Of a DNA stretch of 64,000 bases, positions 48,374 through 58,077 are shown in pieces. Source of the stretch: CAWJMN01 sp963844055 (lineage in GTDB: Bacteria; Planctomycetota; Planctomycetia; Pirellulales; Pirellulaceae); the NCBI GenBank assembly GCA_963844055.1, contig CAWJMN010000001.1, forward strand, positions 2,418,001 to 2,482,000. The letters are read 5' to 3'. Positions within the stretch are counted from its first letter, which is position 1. Every line of letters starts with the position of its first letter. The notes under the pieces are model-generated. The model had not been told where the DNA came from, did no database searches, and saw only the letters and a list, made by a program, of their open reading frames with translations. Position numbers and translations under genes: made by a program.

Positions 48374-49336
48374 TTAGGGCTTCTTCGCAAGGTATTTGTC
48401 AAACCAGTCGGCAATGCGAACTTGGTCGGGGGCAACGTCAGGCCAGCCATGGACCGCCCCAGGCTTTACGACAAGTTCCGCTGGCACGCCAATCTCTTTG
48501 AGTTTGGCAACCATGATTTCTGCTTGCTGGATCGGGACTAACAAATCCTTATCGCCGTGAATGATTAGCGATGGTGGATCGTCCGGAGTGGCGTGATTGA
48601 TCGGCGAGACCTGCTTGCCAAGTTCGATGATCTTCGCCTCATCAGTTACCGGAACAAACACCTTGCGAGCGTTGACTTCCGTAATCGCAAACGGCGCAGC
48701 ATAGTCTTTGAGAATGCCGCGACCGATCGCATCTTCATTGGGTTTGCCGTAGTTCAAAAAGTCGGTAGGTGGAAAGAAGCAAGCGACGGCTTGTACACGG
48801 CTAGAGACACGATTGACCGGATCGGGAGATTTCGGATCGCCTTCATTACCTGCGGTGCCTTGCATCAGCGAAATGTGTCCGCCGGCCGAAGCTCCTGTGA
48901 TTCCGATCCGGTTTTCATCAATCTTGAACTCCGCTGCGTGCGACCGGATGTAGCGAACGGAGCGATGCATATCCTGAAGCAGTTCAGGAATCGTGAATTT
49001 CGGTTGGCTTCCATGAACCACGGCAAACACGGTGTACCCGCGCTTTGTCAATTCGCGGACGGGGCAAAACGGAGCCGCCGGCTGAATGCTATTGTGGTCT
49101 GAATACCAGCCGCCACTCACGACCCAAATCACCGCAGCGCCATTGGCGTTTTCCTTGGGTGTGAAAACATCCATGGTAAGCGCGGTGCCAAACTTGCGGC
49201 CATAAATCACATCTTCACGATGCGTGTAGGCTTCTGTATCTGCGGCCATGACGGATGTGGAAGTCACGACCAGCGCAAAGGCCATGGCAATTGGCTGAAA
49301 GCCGCGACAAAAAAGTTTCGAAAAGAAGTTCCGCAT
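48374..49336 (-). CDS. Secreted alpha/beta hydrolase (BD-FAE/esterase-lipase type)
   Basis: 320 residues from ATG 49336; the frame is open to 49390 but the signal peptide (MRNFFSKLFCRGFQPIAMAFALVVTSTSVMAAD) starts here. The oxyanion-region stretch VIWVVSGGWYSDHN, nucleophile elbow GITGASAGGH (Ser), acid HGDKDLLVP (Asp) and catalytic His in AVHGWPD are all present. It belongs to the acetyl-esterase/feruloyl-esterase-like group, common in carbohydrate clusters. It diverges from a glycosidase-like gene 203 bases away, which fits polysaccharide deacylation (inference). Confidence 0.88.
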   Translation of the reverse strand: MRNFFSKLFCRGFQPIAMAFALVVTSTSVMAADTEAYTHREDVIYGRKFGTALTMDVFTPKENANGAAVIWVVSGGWYSDHNSIQPAAPFCPVRELTKRGYTVFAVVHGSQPKFTIPELLQDMHRSVRYIRSHAAEFKIDENRIGITGASAGGHISLMQGTAGNEGDPKSPDPVNRVSSRVQAVACFFPPTDFLNYGKPNEDAIGRGILKDYAAPFAITEVNARKVFVPVTDEAKIIELGKQVSPINHATPDDPPSLIIHGDKDLLVPIQQAEIMVAKLKEIGVPAELVVKPGAVHGWPDVAPDQVRIADWFDKYLAKKP

Positions 49337-49539
49337 GCGAGGGGTCTCTTGCAGGGGTGGGAGAGTCGAATAGCAAAGAGGAAAAGACAAGCCGTTGGTA
49401 CCGAAAGCCTTTCCGTGCAGAGCAGTTTAACACCTCGCAGAAAGCGCCGCCAAGAGTGGGAAGCTTTCGATGGGGCTGCCAGCGCGATATGCTTACGGCC
49501 AAGGCGATGCCGGTTTCAATCTTTAGACGGGAATGTCCC

Positions 49540-51853
49540 ATGCGACAGCAAGTTCGACGGCTTTTGTTCGTTTTGTGGCTGCTCGTATCCGTTCCGGTTT
49601 GTTTGGGGCAATCTCCCAATGGCAATAGTAAGATTTGGGATCGAGCGATTGCCAGTCAGCCGTTCGACAAAGTTCCGTTTCATCAAGTCGCTATTCCGGA
49701 GTGGCTGCAAGGAACTGTGGGGTGCGGCTATACGCTTTCCGTCATGGATACGGCGGGACGAATCGAGGCAGCCAAGCACGGTGTAGCGATCAGCGAGATG
49801 GGTTTTGTTGATCCCTTCTATGCCTATTACGACAGCAAGTTGTTAAAGCGTCGCAGTCCCCACGTACCCGCAGAACGGCTTGAGAAGGATATCGCGGAAT
49901 ACAAAAAGCTGGGTGTGCGAATCTTGGGTGTATATCCACCTTGCTTGCAAGCAGAAGTTTACGAAACGCATCGGGATTGGCGGAGGATTGCGACCAATAC
50001 GACGGAAATCCCCGAGGCGGATATGAAGAAGTTTCCGCACGGCGGAATGCTTTGTTTGTTGGGGCCGTACGGAGATTTCTTCATCGATGTGCTGGATGAA
50101 ATCGTGGAGAAGTTTCCGGATGTCGATGCGTTTAGCTTCGACGGCCTCCACTATGGAGGCGTTTGCTACTGCGAACACTGCCGAGCCAATTATCGCAAGG
50201 AGTCAGGTCTGGAGATTCCTGTTGCGGACCTTAATGATCCTGCGTTTCGCAAGTATCAGCACTGGGCAGATCGGCGGATGGAAGATCTGGTTAAGCGGAT
50301 GCAGGTTCGTCTCAAGTCGCGCAAGCCCGACATCGCTTTAGTGACGTGGACGACCAATGCAGGACGCTGGGGGCACTTCCTTTCCATTCCGCGTAACATG
50401 CCGACGCGAATGAACTTGCTTTTGGATTCGCCCGACCAAGAGTTTTGGCTCGACGAGACCAATCGTGGGACAACGATCGTACCTGCCTTTGCGAATGCGT
50501 ACATCTGGGCAACAACGAACCACCGTGTTGCCTTTAGTGAGCCCTATATTTTGAGTCACGGCAATCCCTATGGGAAAGACTCCTTCCCGCCGCACGAGAT
50601 TGAATGCCGCATGATGTTGGCGCGTAACTTATGGAGCGAGCCCCAGCATTGCCGTCATTCAGCCGCCGCACCTGCAAAAAGAGTTGTACGCGATGATGGA
50701 TGAAGTGCAGCGCCGCAAACCATGGCTGACTCACAAAGAGCCGGAAAAGTGGGCGGCAATACTAATGTCGGACAATACGCGGAACTTTTATGGTCGCTCG
50801 GCCGGACAAGTGGAAGAGCGATACATGGCGAATGTTTTGGGGACGTTTCGGGCCGCTGTCGAAGAGCATCTGCAGGTGGCTGTTATCAATGACTGGAATC
50901 TAAACGAGGATGATCTGTCCAAATACAAGGTACTGGTCCTGCCTAACGCAGCCTGCCTTGATGAAAAGCAGACGGAAGCCATCGACAGGTTTGTAAAAAA
51001 TGGTGGCGGACTAGTGGCCAGCCTAGATACCTCTTTGTTTGACGAGTATGGATCGCCGCGCGATAACTTTTCTCTGGCGAGGGTCCTGGGAGTCGACTAT
51101 CGCGGATTGCCAGAGGCAAAGCCAATGGCTGGCGCAGAAGAGATCGATGTCAATTTTGCGAAATCGATTGGTCCTGACTACTGGGAGAAACGGAAGAGCG
51201 TTTTTGACTTTCGTCAGGATGTGAATTCGTTTCTCAACCAGGGAAAGATGAAAACCTATAACGGCGCCGACCCGGTAACGTTTAAGGGGCCGGCCGTTCG
51301 CGTGGCGATTAAAGATGCAGATGTGATGACGGTCGCTACAATGACCGATAAATTCACGGCCGGCGCAACCGCATTGCCAAGCGTCGTGTCACGCCAGTAT
51401 GGAAAAGGGAAGGTGGTTTATTTTGCCAGTGGGCTCGACGCGGGGTATTACCTTTACTCATATCCTTACCAGCGACTAGCAATGGTGCATGCCATTCGCT
51501 GGGCAGCAGCAGCGCCGCAATCAGTAGCCGTCAATGCACCAATGTGTGTCCATTCGACGGTTATGCGGCAAAACAAGGATGGTATAAGCCGAATAGTCGT
51601 GCATCTTTTTAGTGACCTCAACACCACTGCCGACCATGCCCTTCCTGTCGATGACGTCCCCCTGCGAGAGGAGGTCGTCCCGATCCACGATATTCGGGTG
51701 ACTTTTGGCCCGCAGTATAAAATCCGACACGTCCACCAGCAGCCCGACGGCACGGAATTGACTCTTGTTACTGCCAATGGCAGCCAGTCGGTCGTTGTGC
51801 CGAAACTTGATGTGCATACCATGGTGGTGGCAGAGCTAGAAGAATCGCCTTAG
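49540..51853 (+). CDS. Putative secreted glycosidase with beta-galactosidase-trimerisation-like domain, frame broken at about 50622
   Basis: A signal peptide (MRQQVRRLLFVLWLLVSVPVCLGQ) precedes a TIM-barrel of the uncharacterised glycoside-hydrolase/alpha-amylase-like type: DAFSFDGLHYGGVCYCEHCRANY, and an active-site-like IALVTWTTNAGRWG. The C-terminal part is a GATase1-like fold as in the trimerisation domain of GH42 (YKVLVLPNAACLDEKQTEAIDRFVKNGGGL). The first frame ends at 50703 and the second starts by 50624. Dropping one base of GCGC (50620-50623) gives MMLAVTYGASPSIAVIQPPHLQKELYAMMDEVQ and 770 aa. This break does not show the GCT(G/C)AGC heptamer. Specificity unknown. Confidence 0.75.
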
Positions 51854-51967
51854 CTACCAATCGGCATGGCGAATTGGCTCTCTCGGTAGCGCCGCAGCAC
51901 TTAATACTTGCTAGAATTTGGGCTTGTCGATTCACACAGAGTTTTTGCGGTTTGCAACAAGGATTTG

Positions 51968-52858
51968 ATGTCGATGGCAGCTGATCTTTCTCGTCGTCAT
52001 GAACTGGTTAGTAAGATTTTCTCGATCCCCACGACGCAGAAGGAATGGGATCGATTTCGCCTCACCGATGAACAGGTGGCTTTCTACCATGAGTATGGCT
52101 ATTTGGCCGGTGTGAAGATCTTAAGCGACGATCAGGTTGAGGCGCTGCGAGCTGAGCTGGCGGAATTCTTTCAGCCCGAGCACGACGGCAGCGACCTTTG
52201 GTACGAGTACCACTCGAATGAATCCAGTTCGCCCGACACGGTTCTTTTTCATGCACTAGGGTCGTGGCGGCTCCGTCCTGGATTCCATGATGCGCTTTGG
52301 AATCCTGCCTTTACCGTTCCAGCCAGTCAACTGCTAGATGGTGCGGTTCGTTTTTGGCACGACCAATTGTTCTGCAAGCCGGCCCGACACGGCGGCGTTG
52401 TTGCTTGGCACCAGGATTATTCGTATTGGACACGAACCAAGCCAATGGCGCATTTGACCTGTTGGATCGGGCTCGACGACAGCACTCGCGATAATGGCTG
52501 CTTGTTTTATGTTCCCAAAAGCCATCTATGGGAACTGCTGCCGATTACGGGATTGGCCGGAAACATGAATGCCATTAAGGAGGTGTTGACTCCATCACAA
52601 TGGGAGCAGTTTCAGTCCCCCGTGGCAATTGAACTGAAAAAGGGGGAGTGTTCATTCCATCATCCCTTGCTCGTGCATGGTAGCTTTGAAAACAAGACCG
52701 AGCGTCCTCGTCGTGCCTTGGTACTAAACGCGATTCGCGATGGAGTATGTAGCGATAGCAACACGGAGTTGCTGAAGGGGGTTCCTGCAATTCCCGTTGG
52801 GCAGCCAATGTCGGGACAATTCTTCCCGCTGCTATACTCGGGTAATCCCGCCAAGTAG
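51968..52858 (+). CDS. Phytanoyl-CoA dioxygenase (PhyH) family protein
   Basis: A 296-residue Fe(II)/2-oxoglutarate-dependent oxygenase-like protein with no signal peptide. The metal-binding HxD is in WHQDYSYW, the distal His in HHPLLVHGSFENKTERPRRAL with the 2-oxoglutarate-binding Arg. AAGGA lies 5 bases before ATG 51968; a second in-frame ATG at 51974 is possible. PhyH-family members hydroxylate very diverse small molecules and are expanded in planctomycetes. Substrate unknown. Confidence 0.88.
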   Translation: MSMAADLSRRHELVSKIFSIPTTQKEWDRFRLTDEQVAFYHEYGYLAGVKILSDDQVEALRAELAEFFQPEHDGSDLWYEYHSNESSSPDTVLFHALGSWRLRPGFHDALWNPAFTVPASQLLDGAVRFWHDQLFCKPARHGGVVAWHQDYSYWTRTKPMAHLTCWIGLDDSTRDNGCLFYVPKSHLWELLPITGLAGNMNAIKEVLTPSQWEQFQSPVAIELKKGECSFHHPLLVHGSFENKTERPRRALVLNAIRDGVCSDSNTELLKGVPAIPVGQPMSGQFFPLLYSGNPAK

Positions 52859-52899
52859 TTAGCCGCTTTTAGCGCTACTGGTTTCGCACCAAGGGGAAG

Positions 52900-53160
52900 T
52901 TAGTCCCCTTGGTATTCGTAGTCTCGTTCGGGAAATGCGATTTTGATTCGCGCGATGATTTGATCCCGCCGATCGCGCGCCCATTCTGGATAGGACTTCC
53001 AGGTTTCAGGCGACGAAAAATAGATGATGTGGTGCTGGGGCCCTAGTTGCATCTCACCATCGATGGTCAGCCGTTGCCAGCTTCCATCATGAAATTCCTC
53101 ATAGTACATGAGGTCGCGCCCGATATGACCTGCTCGCCAACTTTCGTTTGCAAAGGTCAT
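52900..53160 (-). CDS. Small conserved-looking hypothetical protein
   Basis: 86 residues, no signal or membrane segment. The composition (many aromatic and charged residues: YYEEFHDGSWQRLTIDGEM, IIYFSSPETWKSYPEWARDRRDQIIARIKIAFPERDYEYQGD) is typical of a real globular protein. I do not recognise a family. It lies 41 bases past the PhyH stop (convergent) and 50 bases after the small lipoprotein gene on its own strand. Confidence 0.6.
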   Translation of the reverse strand: MTFANESWRAGHIGRDLMYYEEFHDGSWQRLTIDGEMQLGPQHHIIYFSSPETWKSYPEWARDRRDQIIARIKIAFPERDYEYQGD

Positions 53161-53210
53161 CTTAGGACCGGGATGAAGATGCCGGAGTTGAGATTGCTGG
53201 TGGCGGCGAA

Positions 53211-53483
53211 CTATCGCCCGTATCGGCTATCCATGAACATACGGCTGCGAACAGGTTCCGCCAGCGGCTGAGCAAAATCACGAGGCCGCCCGCCATCAAT
53301 TTCCGTGCCTGCATCCTGATCAGGATAGGGGTCGTGAACGATGGCACGCGTCCGCTGCTGCTGAATGGTGCCTGGGTGAGCCCAGGTTTTACGTGAAGCT
53401 GCAAACCGGCCACCACCAGCGCATCCGACTTCGGTAAAGAGCGCCAGGATGGTCATGCTGGCCAGAATGATTTTCAGCTTCAT
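53211..53483 (-). CDS. Small predicted lipoprotein
   Basis: 90 residues. The N-terminus MKLKIILASMTILALFTEVGC gives a signal with a Cys near position 21 (lipobox-like TEVGC), followed by a Gly-rich GGGRFAASRKTWAHPGTIQQQRTRAIVHDPYPDQDAGTEIDGGRPRDFAQPL. Short exported proteins with this HDPYPD...GRPRDF theme occur in planctomycetes. Function unknown. Confidence 0.65.
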   Translation of the reverse strand: MKLKIILASMTILALFTEVGCAGGGRFAASRKTWAHPGTIQQQRTRAIVHDPYPDQDAGTEIDGGRPRDFAQPLAEPVRSRMFMDSRYGR

Positions 53484-53779
53484 GGGATCGCTTCCTTGCC
53501 TGGCGGAGAGTTGCTCCGCACCGACTTCCTGTGAATTGCCAGCGAAGAATAGCTATCGCGGGCTTTTGCGCCAACCGAAGTTCTGGGAACTGCCGGTAAT
53601 TAATGTTGGGTCAAGGAGTGCCTTGGGTATATTGCCTAGGCCGCCTTGCCTTTCTTTGGTCAGCATCGACCGTGATAGCATCACTGCTTTAGTTATCTTA
53701 AGTGTTGCGTCACAATAGAGTTACCACTATTCGGAGAAGGTAAACTGCTCGGGCTGAGCATGAATATGCCGGGGCGTTT

Positions 53780-54757
53780 TTAGGGCAGGTACATGTCTAG
53801 CAGCCGAGTGTTGGGCTCGGCTTGAAGCTGTACCGATCCCAGAGCTGCCGGAATTAGGGCGGTTTGGCCTCGTTCCAATGGTTGATCGCTGGGGTCGCTG
53901 GAAATCCGAACACTTCCTTCGAGCACGTTGATGATGTGGAAACGGTCGTCTCCGCCAAGCGTCCCGCTGGAGAAGTCGGACCATCGATCCAAAACGAACT
54001 TGTCACAGCTTACAAGTCGCTTGACATGAGGAAGCGAAGTTGCGACCGGGGTTTGGGCTTGGATCGGGCCACTACCATAGTTGATGGCGTCCAAGCTTTC
54101 TTGCAGGTGCAGTTGGCGCGGCTTGCCATCGGGACCCGTCCGATTCCAGTCGAACAATCGGAAGGTGGTATCGCTCGATTGTTGAATCTCTGCCACGAGC
54201 AGTCCCGCGCCGAGTGCATGAACGACGCCGGCCGGAATGAAAAAGCAATCGCCGACTTGGGGTTCTACCTTATGCAGGCAAAGTTCCGTCGTGCCGCGAG
54301 CGACTTCCCGTTCTAGCGCTTGGCGATCGAACCCTCGCTTTAATCCGGCGTAAAGCATCGCTCCTGGCTCGGCAGCAAGGATCACCCAAGCTTCTGTTTT
54401 GCCAAGGTCCGGAGGAGTTTGTAGCGCCGCAGCCGCATCGGTCGGGTGAACCTGAACGGACAGGTGTCGGCAGCAGTCGAGCAGTTTAAACAGTAGGGGG
54501 AATCGCGGTTGCGGGTAGTGTCGGCCGTAGACTGCCGGGGCGTGCTCGGCGAGGAGTTCTTCTAGTGATTGGCCGGCTAAGGGACCGTTTTCCAGGATGC
54601 TGGTTCCCGACGGATGCTGGACAAGCTCCCAGCTTTCGGCGTAATCGTCATGATTGCCGGTCGGCTTGCCAAGGACGGTTTGCAGCTTTCTGCCTCCCCA
54701 AAGATATCGCTTGAAAATCGGCGTAAAGCGAAGTGGATAAAGGGTTTGAGGTGGCAT
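53780..54757 (-). CDS. manA: Mannose-6-phosphate isomerase, class I
   Basis: Interconverts mannose-6-phosphate and fructose-6-phosphate. The 325 residues match the short bacterial type I form. It begins YPLRFTPIFKRYLWGGRKL, has the zinc-binding LSVQVHPTD and GKTEAWVIL, and the second cupin half contains IPAGVVHALGAGLLVAEIQQSSDTTFRLFDW. All the expected Zn ligands (Gln/His, Glu, His) are visible in order. No overlap with neighbours; the tatC gene diverges 221 bases away. Confidence 0.93.
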   Translation of the reverse strand: MPPQTLYPLRFTPIFKRYLWGGRKLQTVLGKPTGNHDDYAESWELVQHPSGTSILENGPLAGQSLEELLAEHAPAVYGRHYPQPRFPLLFKLLDCCRHLSVQVHPTDAAAALQTPPDLGKTEAWVILAAEPGAMLYAGLKRGFDRQALEREVARGTTELCLHKVEPQVGDCFFIPAGVVHALGAGLLVAEIQQSSDTTFRLFDWNRTGPDGKPRQLHLQESLDAINYGSGPIQAQTPVATSLPHVKRLVSCDKFVLDRWSDFSSGTLGGDDRFHIINVLEGSVRISSDPSDQPLERGQTALIPAALGSVQLQAEPNTRLLDMYLP

Positions 54758-54978
54758 GACAATCCGATCGCGACGAAAGTTATCGGGCGTTCCCGGGATG
54801 ACCGTCCGTTGTAGGTGACGGCTCTACCAACTAGTATAAGGGAGGGTGGAGTGGCGCGCATAATCGGCCCGGCATTCCTTCCGTTCCTAGGTTGAAGTAA
54901 TCGGCGTAACCAACTGTGGTTGTGAGAGTTGGGACGATTTTTTGGCCTCCCTTCCTACCTTGGCCCTGACTGACCCGT

Positions 54979-56397
54979 ATGCCCACCTCTCCATTGTCCA
55001 AGATGACCCAGGAAGATTTGTTCGAAGGGACGTCGATGTCCTTTGGCGATCATCTGGAAGAGCTGCGAGTTGCTCTATTTCGGTCGCTGATTGGGGTTAT
55101 CGTTGCCTGCCTGTTCACGATGTGCGTGGCAGAGCGGATCGTCAACTTCTTCCAAGCCCCGCTTACTAAGGCGATGGAAACCTATCAGCAACAGCGGGCT
55201 GAAAAGCGGTTGGCGGCTGAGTTAGGTGTGGAGACCTTGCCCCCCGAGATGAAGCAGTTGGTTCGGGATCGCGGATTGGTTCCCGAAACCGTCCGAGTGG
55301 AAACACGCTCCTTTTTGAAACATTTGAATGGTGAGCTAGGCGGAACTCGCTTCAGCAGCATTCACCCCCAGCATTTTGTGATGTCCGAATTGGCACCGGT
55401 CAACACGGCCGCTCTAGCAAGCTCGTTCGTCAGTGCAGGAAGTGCCGAAGAAGCCTCGCGTGCCAAACGCCTATGGCTGCTTTGCACTCCCGAAGATCAA
55501 GCGACGCTAAAAACGCTCGCCAAAGAAACCGAAGTGACGGCCGAGAGCCGATTGCAGCTGCTTGGGATTTTGAATCGACTGATCGAATTGCCAGCTTGGA
55601 GCGATTCCGAAGAGTTCAAGGCATCGCAGGATGTTCCCGAACTGGCTGCGGTTCAAAAGCTTCGCGATGGGGCAGTGGTCAAGGGGGAGAGTGCAGCCAA
55701 GATCGATGCCCAGCAAGAGCTGCATCGCTTGCTAATTGCCGGAACGTTCCCGAAAGAGGTTCCCACAACGGTACCGCTTCTGGAACTGGCGACCTTCAAG
55801 CGGCTTGATGTGAAGTTCACTGTGCTAAACGCCCAAGAGGCGTTCATGATTTGGATGAAGGCTGGCATTGTGGCCGGGCTGGTTTTGGCTAGTCCCTGGA
55901 TCTTTTATCAGATCTGGCTGTTTGTCGCGGCTGGCTTGTATCCCCATGAAAAGAATCAGGTCTATATCTATTTGCCGATTTCGACGGGGCTGTTTTTGGC
56001 AGGGGCCTCTTTGGCGTTCTGCTTTGTGTTTCAGCCTGTGCTCGACTTCTTGTTCTCGTTTAACGACAGTTTGAACGCAGAGTTCCAGCCGCGGATTGGT
56101 GAATGGCTCAGCTTTGTGTTGATCATGCCGATCGGGTTTGGGGTTAGCTTTCAGTTGCCCCTTGTGATGCTGCTGCTAAACCGGATTGGGATCGTTTCGA
56201 TCGAGTTGTTTATTCAGCAATGGCGGATTGCAGTGCTCATCATCTTTGTGGCGGCGATGGTGCTTACCCCCTCGGGCGATCCGATCAGCATGTTGCTCAT
56301 GGCGGTTCCTCTGTGTTTGTTGTATGTGCTGGGCATTGGTATGTGTAAGTACATGCCACGGGCCAGCAGTCCGTTTTCTGAGGCCTATGAGCCTTAG
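54979..56397 (+). CDS. tatC: Twin-arginine translocase subunit TatC with large periplasmic insert
   Basis: Core receptor of the Tat export system; the window encodes several Tat-signal proteins that would use it. The N-terminal FGDHLEELRVALFRS and TM1 are canonical. The C-terminal part from about residue 275 has the standard P1-end and TM2-TM6: FMIWMKAGIVAGLVLASPWIFYQIWLFVAAGLYPHEK and VLTPSGDPISMLLMAVPL. Between them, about 200 extra residues (about 60-270) expand the first periplasmic loop, giving 472 aa instead of about 250. An alternative ATG is at 55003. No tatA/B lies nearby. Confidence 0.92.
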   Translation: MPTSPLSKMTQEDLFEGTSMSFGDHLEELRVALFRSLIGVIVACLFTMCVAERIVNFFQAPLTKAMETYQQQRAEKRLAAELGVETLPPEMKQLVRDRGLVPETVRVETRSFLKHLNGELGGTRFSSIHPQHFVMSELAPVNTAALASSFVSAGSAEEASRAKRLWLLCTPEDQATLKTLAKETEVTAESRLQLLGILNRLIELPAWSDSEEFKASQDVPELAAVQKLRDGAVVKGESAAKIDAQQELHRLLIAGTFPKEVPTTVPLLELATFKRLDVKFTVLNAQEAFMIWMKAGIVAGLVLASPWIFYQIWLFVAAGLYPHEKNQVYIYLPISTGLFLAGASLAFCFVFQPVLDFLFSFNDSLNAEFQPRIGEWLSFVLIMPIGFGVSFQLPLVMLLLNRIGIVSIELFIQQWRIAVLIIFVAAMVLTPSGDPISMLLMAVPLCLLYVLGIGMCKYMPRASSPFSEAYEP

Positions 56398-56542
56398 TTT
56401 AGAAAAAAGTCTGCTGGGGGCTGAACCTTTCCTTTCGGTGAACCTCTTCCCGAAGGGAGGGCTTCTCTCTTCCCTTTGCAGGTCCAATTGGCTGACACTT
56501 GGCGGCTTGTGTTTCCCTCTGTTTTTGCCACCGTTTTAAGAC

Positions 56543-57154
56543 ATGACACATATCGCCATCATTGATTACCAAATGGGAAACCTTCGGAGCGTCCAGAAGG
56601 GGTTCGAGAAGGTTGGTTACCAAGCAGAGATCTCTTCCGACCCTGATGTGATCCGCAAGGCCGACCGCGTGGTACTACCTGGCGTAGGAGCATTTGGCGA
56701 CGCGATTGCGGAACTGCGCCGACGTAATTTGGTTGAGGTGATCAAAGAGGTCGTTGCTAAAGACCGTCCCTTCTTAGGGATTTGTCTGGGGCTGCAACTT
56801 TTGTTCGATGTGGGTTACGAAGGGGGCGAGTTCGAAGGACTTGGCATCCTGCCCGGCAAGGTTGAGCGGTTCTCGCTCCCGCGCGAATGGAAAGTACCTC
56901 ACATGGGATGGAACCAGGGGAAGTTCCTGGGTGACTATCCGATCTTTCGCGGCATTCCCAGCGGTAGCTATTTTTACTTCGTGCACTCGTACTACGTAGT
57001 GCCCACGGATCGATCCATTGTTGCGGTCGAGTCGGAGTATGGCATTCCGTTTTGTGCGGCAGTGGTGAAGGGGAACTTGGTTGCTACCCAGTTCCATCCC
57101 GAAAAAAGCCAGACAACTGGTTTGCAGATTTTGAAAAACTTTGCGGAGCTCTAG
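56543..57154 (+). CDS. hisH: Imidazole glycerol phosphate synthase glutaminase subunit HisH
   Basis: Histidine biosynthesis: the class I glutaminase that feeds ammonia to HisF. The 203 residues contain the oxyanion loop PGVGAFGDA, nucleophile Cys81 in LGICLGLQLLF, and the His/Glu pair in TQFHPEKSQ. The N-terminus IAIIDYQMGNLRS is canonical. It is followed immediately (2 bases) by hisA, so translation is probably coupled. hisF is not in the window. Confidence 0.95.
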   Translation: MTHIAIIDYQMGNLRSVQKGFEKVGYQAEISSDPDVIRKADRVVLPGVGAFGDAIAELRRRNLVEVIKEVVAKDRPFLGICLGLQLLFDVGYEGGEFEGLGILPGKVERFSLPREWKVPHMGWNQGKFLGDYPIFRGIPSGSYFYFVHSYYVVPTDRSIVAVESEYGIPFCAAVVKGNLVATQFHPEKSQTTGLQILKNFAEL

Positions 57155-57156
57155 AC

Positions 57157-57888
57157 GTGCAGATTTGGCCAGCGATTGACTTGCGTGGTGGTAAGTGCGT
57201 ACGTTTGCGGCAAGGTGACTATGCCCGTGAAACGGTGTATGGAGATCCAGCCGAGATGGCTCAGCGTTGGCTGCAAAAGGGGGCCGATTGTTTGCACCTA
57301 GTTGATTTGGATGGTGTGCGCGATGGTAACAATGCCAACCTCGAAGCGGTGAAGGCAATTTTGGCCTGCGCAAATGTCCCTTGTCAGTTAGGGGGCGGTG
57401 TCCGCGATGAAGCCCGCATTCAGATGCTGCTGGATCTAGGACTTTCGCGATTGGTCGTGGGGACGAAGGCGCTGAAGGAGCCAGAGTGGTTCCGCCAGAT
57501 GTGTCGAAAGTTCCCAGGCAAGTTGGCGCTCGGCATTGATGCACGCGATGGTCGTGTTGCTACGGATGGTTGGCTTGAAACCTCCCAGACCGATGCCGTG
57601 GCGATGGCCAAGGACTTTGAGAATGAGCCACTTGCGGCCATCATCTATACGGACATCTCGCGCGATGGAATGCTTTCGGGCCCGAACGTTCCCGCCATGG
57701 AGCTGATGCAAAAGGCAGTGAAGATTCCCGTGCTAGCGTCAGGTGGCGTAGCCGTGGTTCAAGATATTGTGGCTCTCAAACAGGCAGGTATGCCGGGTGC
57801 AATCGTGGGGCGATCGCTCTACGAAGGGACGCTAACGCTGGAAGATGCATTGCTGAGCGGCCCGCCGTTAGAAGCCTTTGAACACTAA
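57157..57888 (+). CDS. hisA: ProFAR isomerase HisA
   Basis: Fourth step of histidine synthesis (ProFAR to PRFAR), a (beta/alpha)8 enzyme. The start is GTG 57157, three codons' width after the hisH stop, with GGAG about 9 bases ahead. The frame also stays open into hisH, but the family begins exactly at this GTG: VQIWPAIDLRGGKCVRL (Asp8). The second catalytic Asp is in YTDISRDGM. Phosphate-binding loops are GGGVRDE and ASGGVAVVQDI. 243 aa. Confidence 0.94.
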   Translation: MQIWPAIDLRGGKCVRLRQGDYARETVYGDPAEMAQRWLQKGADCLHLVDLDGVRDGNNANLEAVKAILACANVPCQLGGGVRDEARIQMLLDLGLSRLVVGTKALKEPEWFRQMCRKFPGKLALGIDARDGRVATDGWLETSQTDAVAMAKDFENEPLAAIIYTDISRDGMLSGPNVPAMELMQKAVKIPVLASGGVAVVQDIVALKQAGMPGAIVGRSLYEGTLTLEDALLSGPPLEAFEH

Positions 57889-58077
57889 TTTGGCAAACTC
57901 GTGTGCGAGGTGAAAGCACACGAGGGAAATCCTCAACTTGCACAGGGGTGGGGCCGAAAGAGTGAGTAACGGTTCAGAGGAGCTGCGCCGTTTGTGTGGC
58001 ATTGCAGGGATACGCAGTGCTAGCTTGCAAGCCTGGCAGCTTCTCCTTCATCACCCGACCATTAGTGAAATCAAGCT

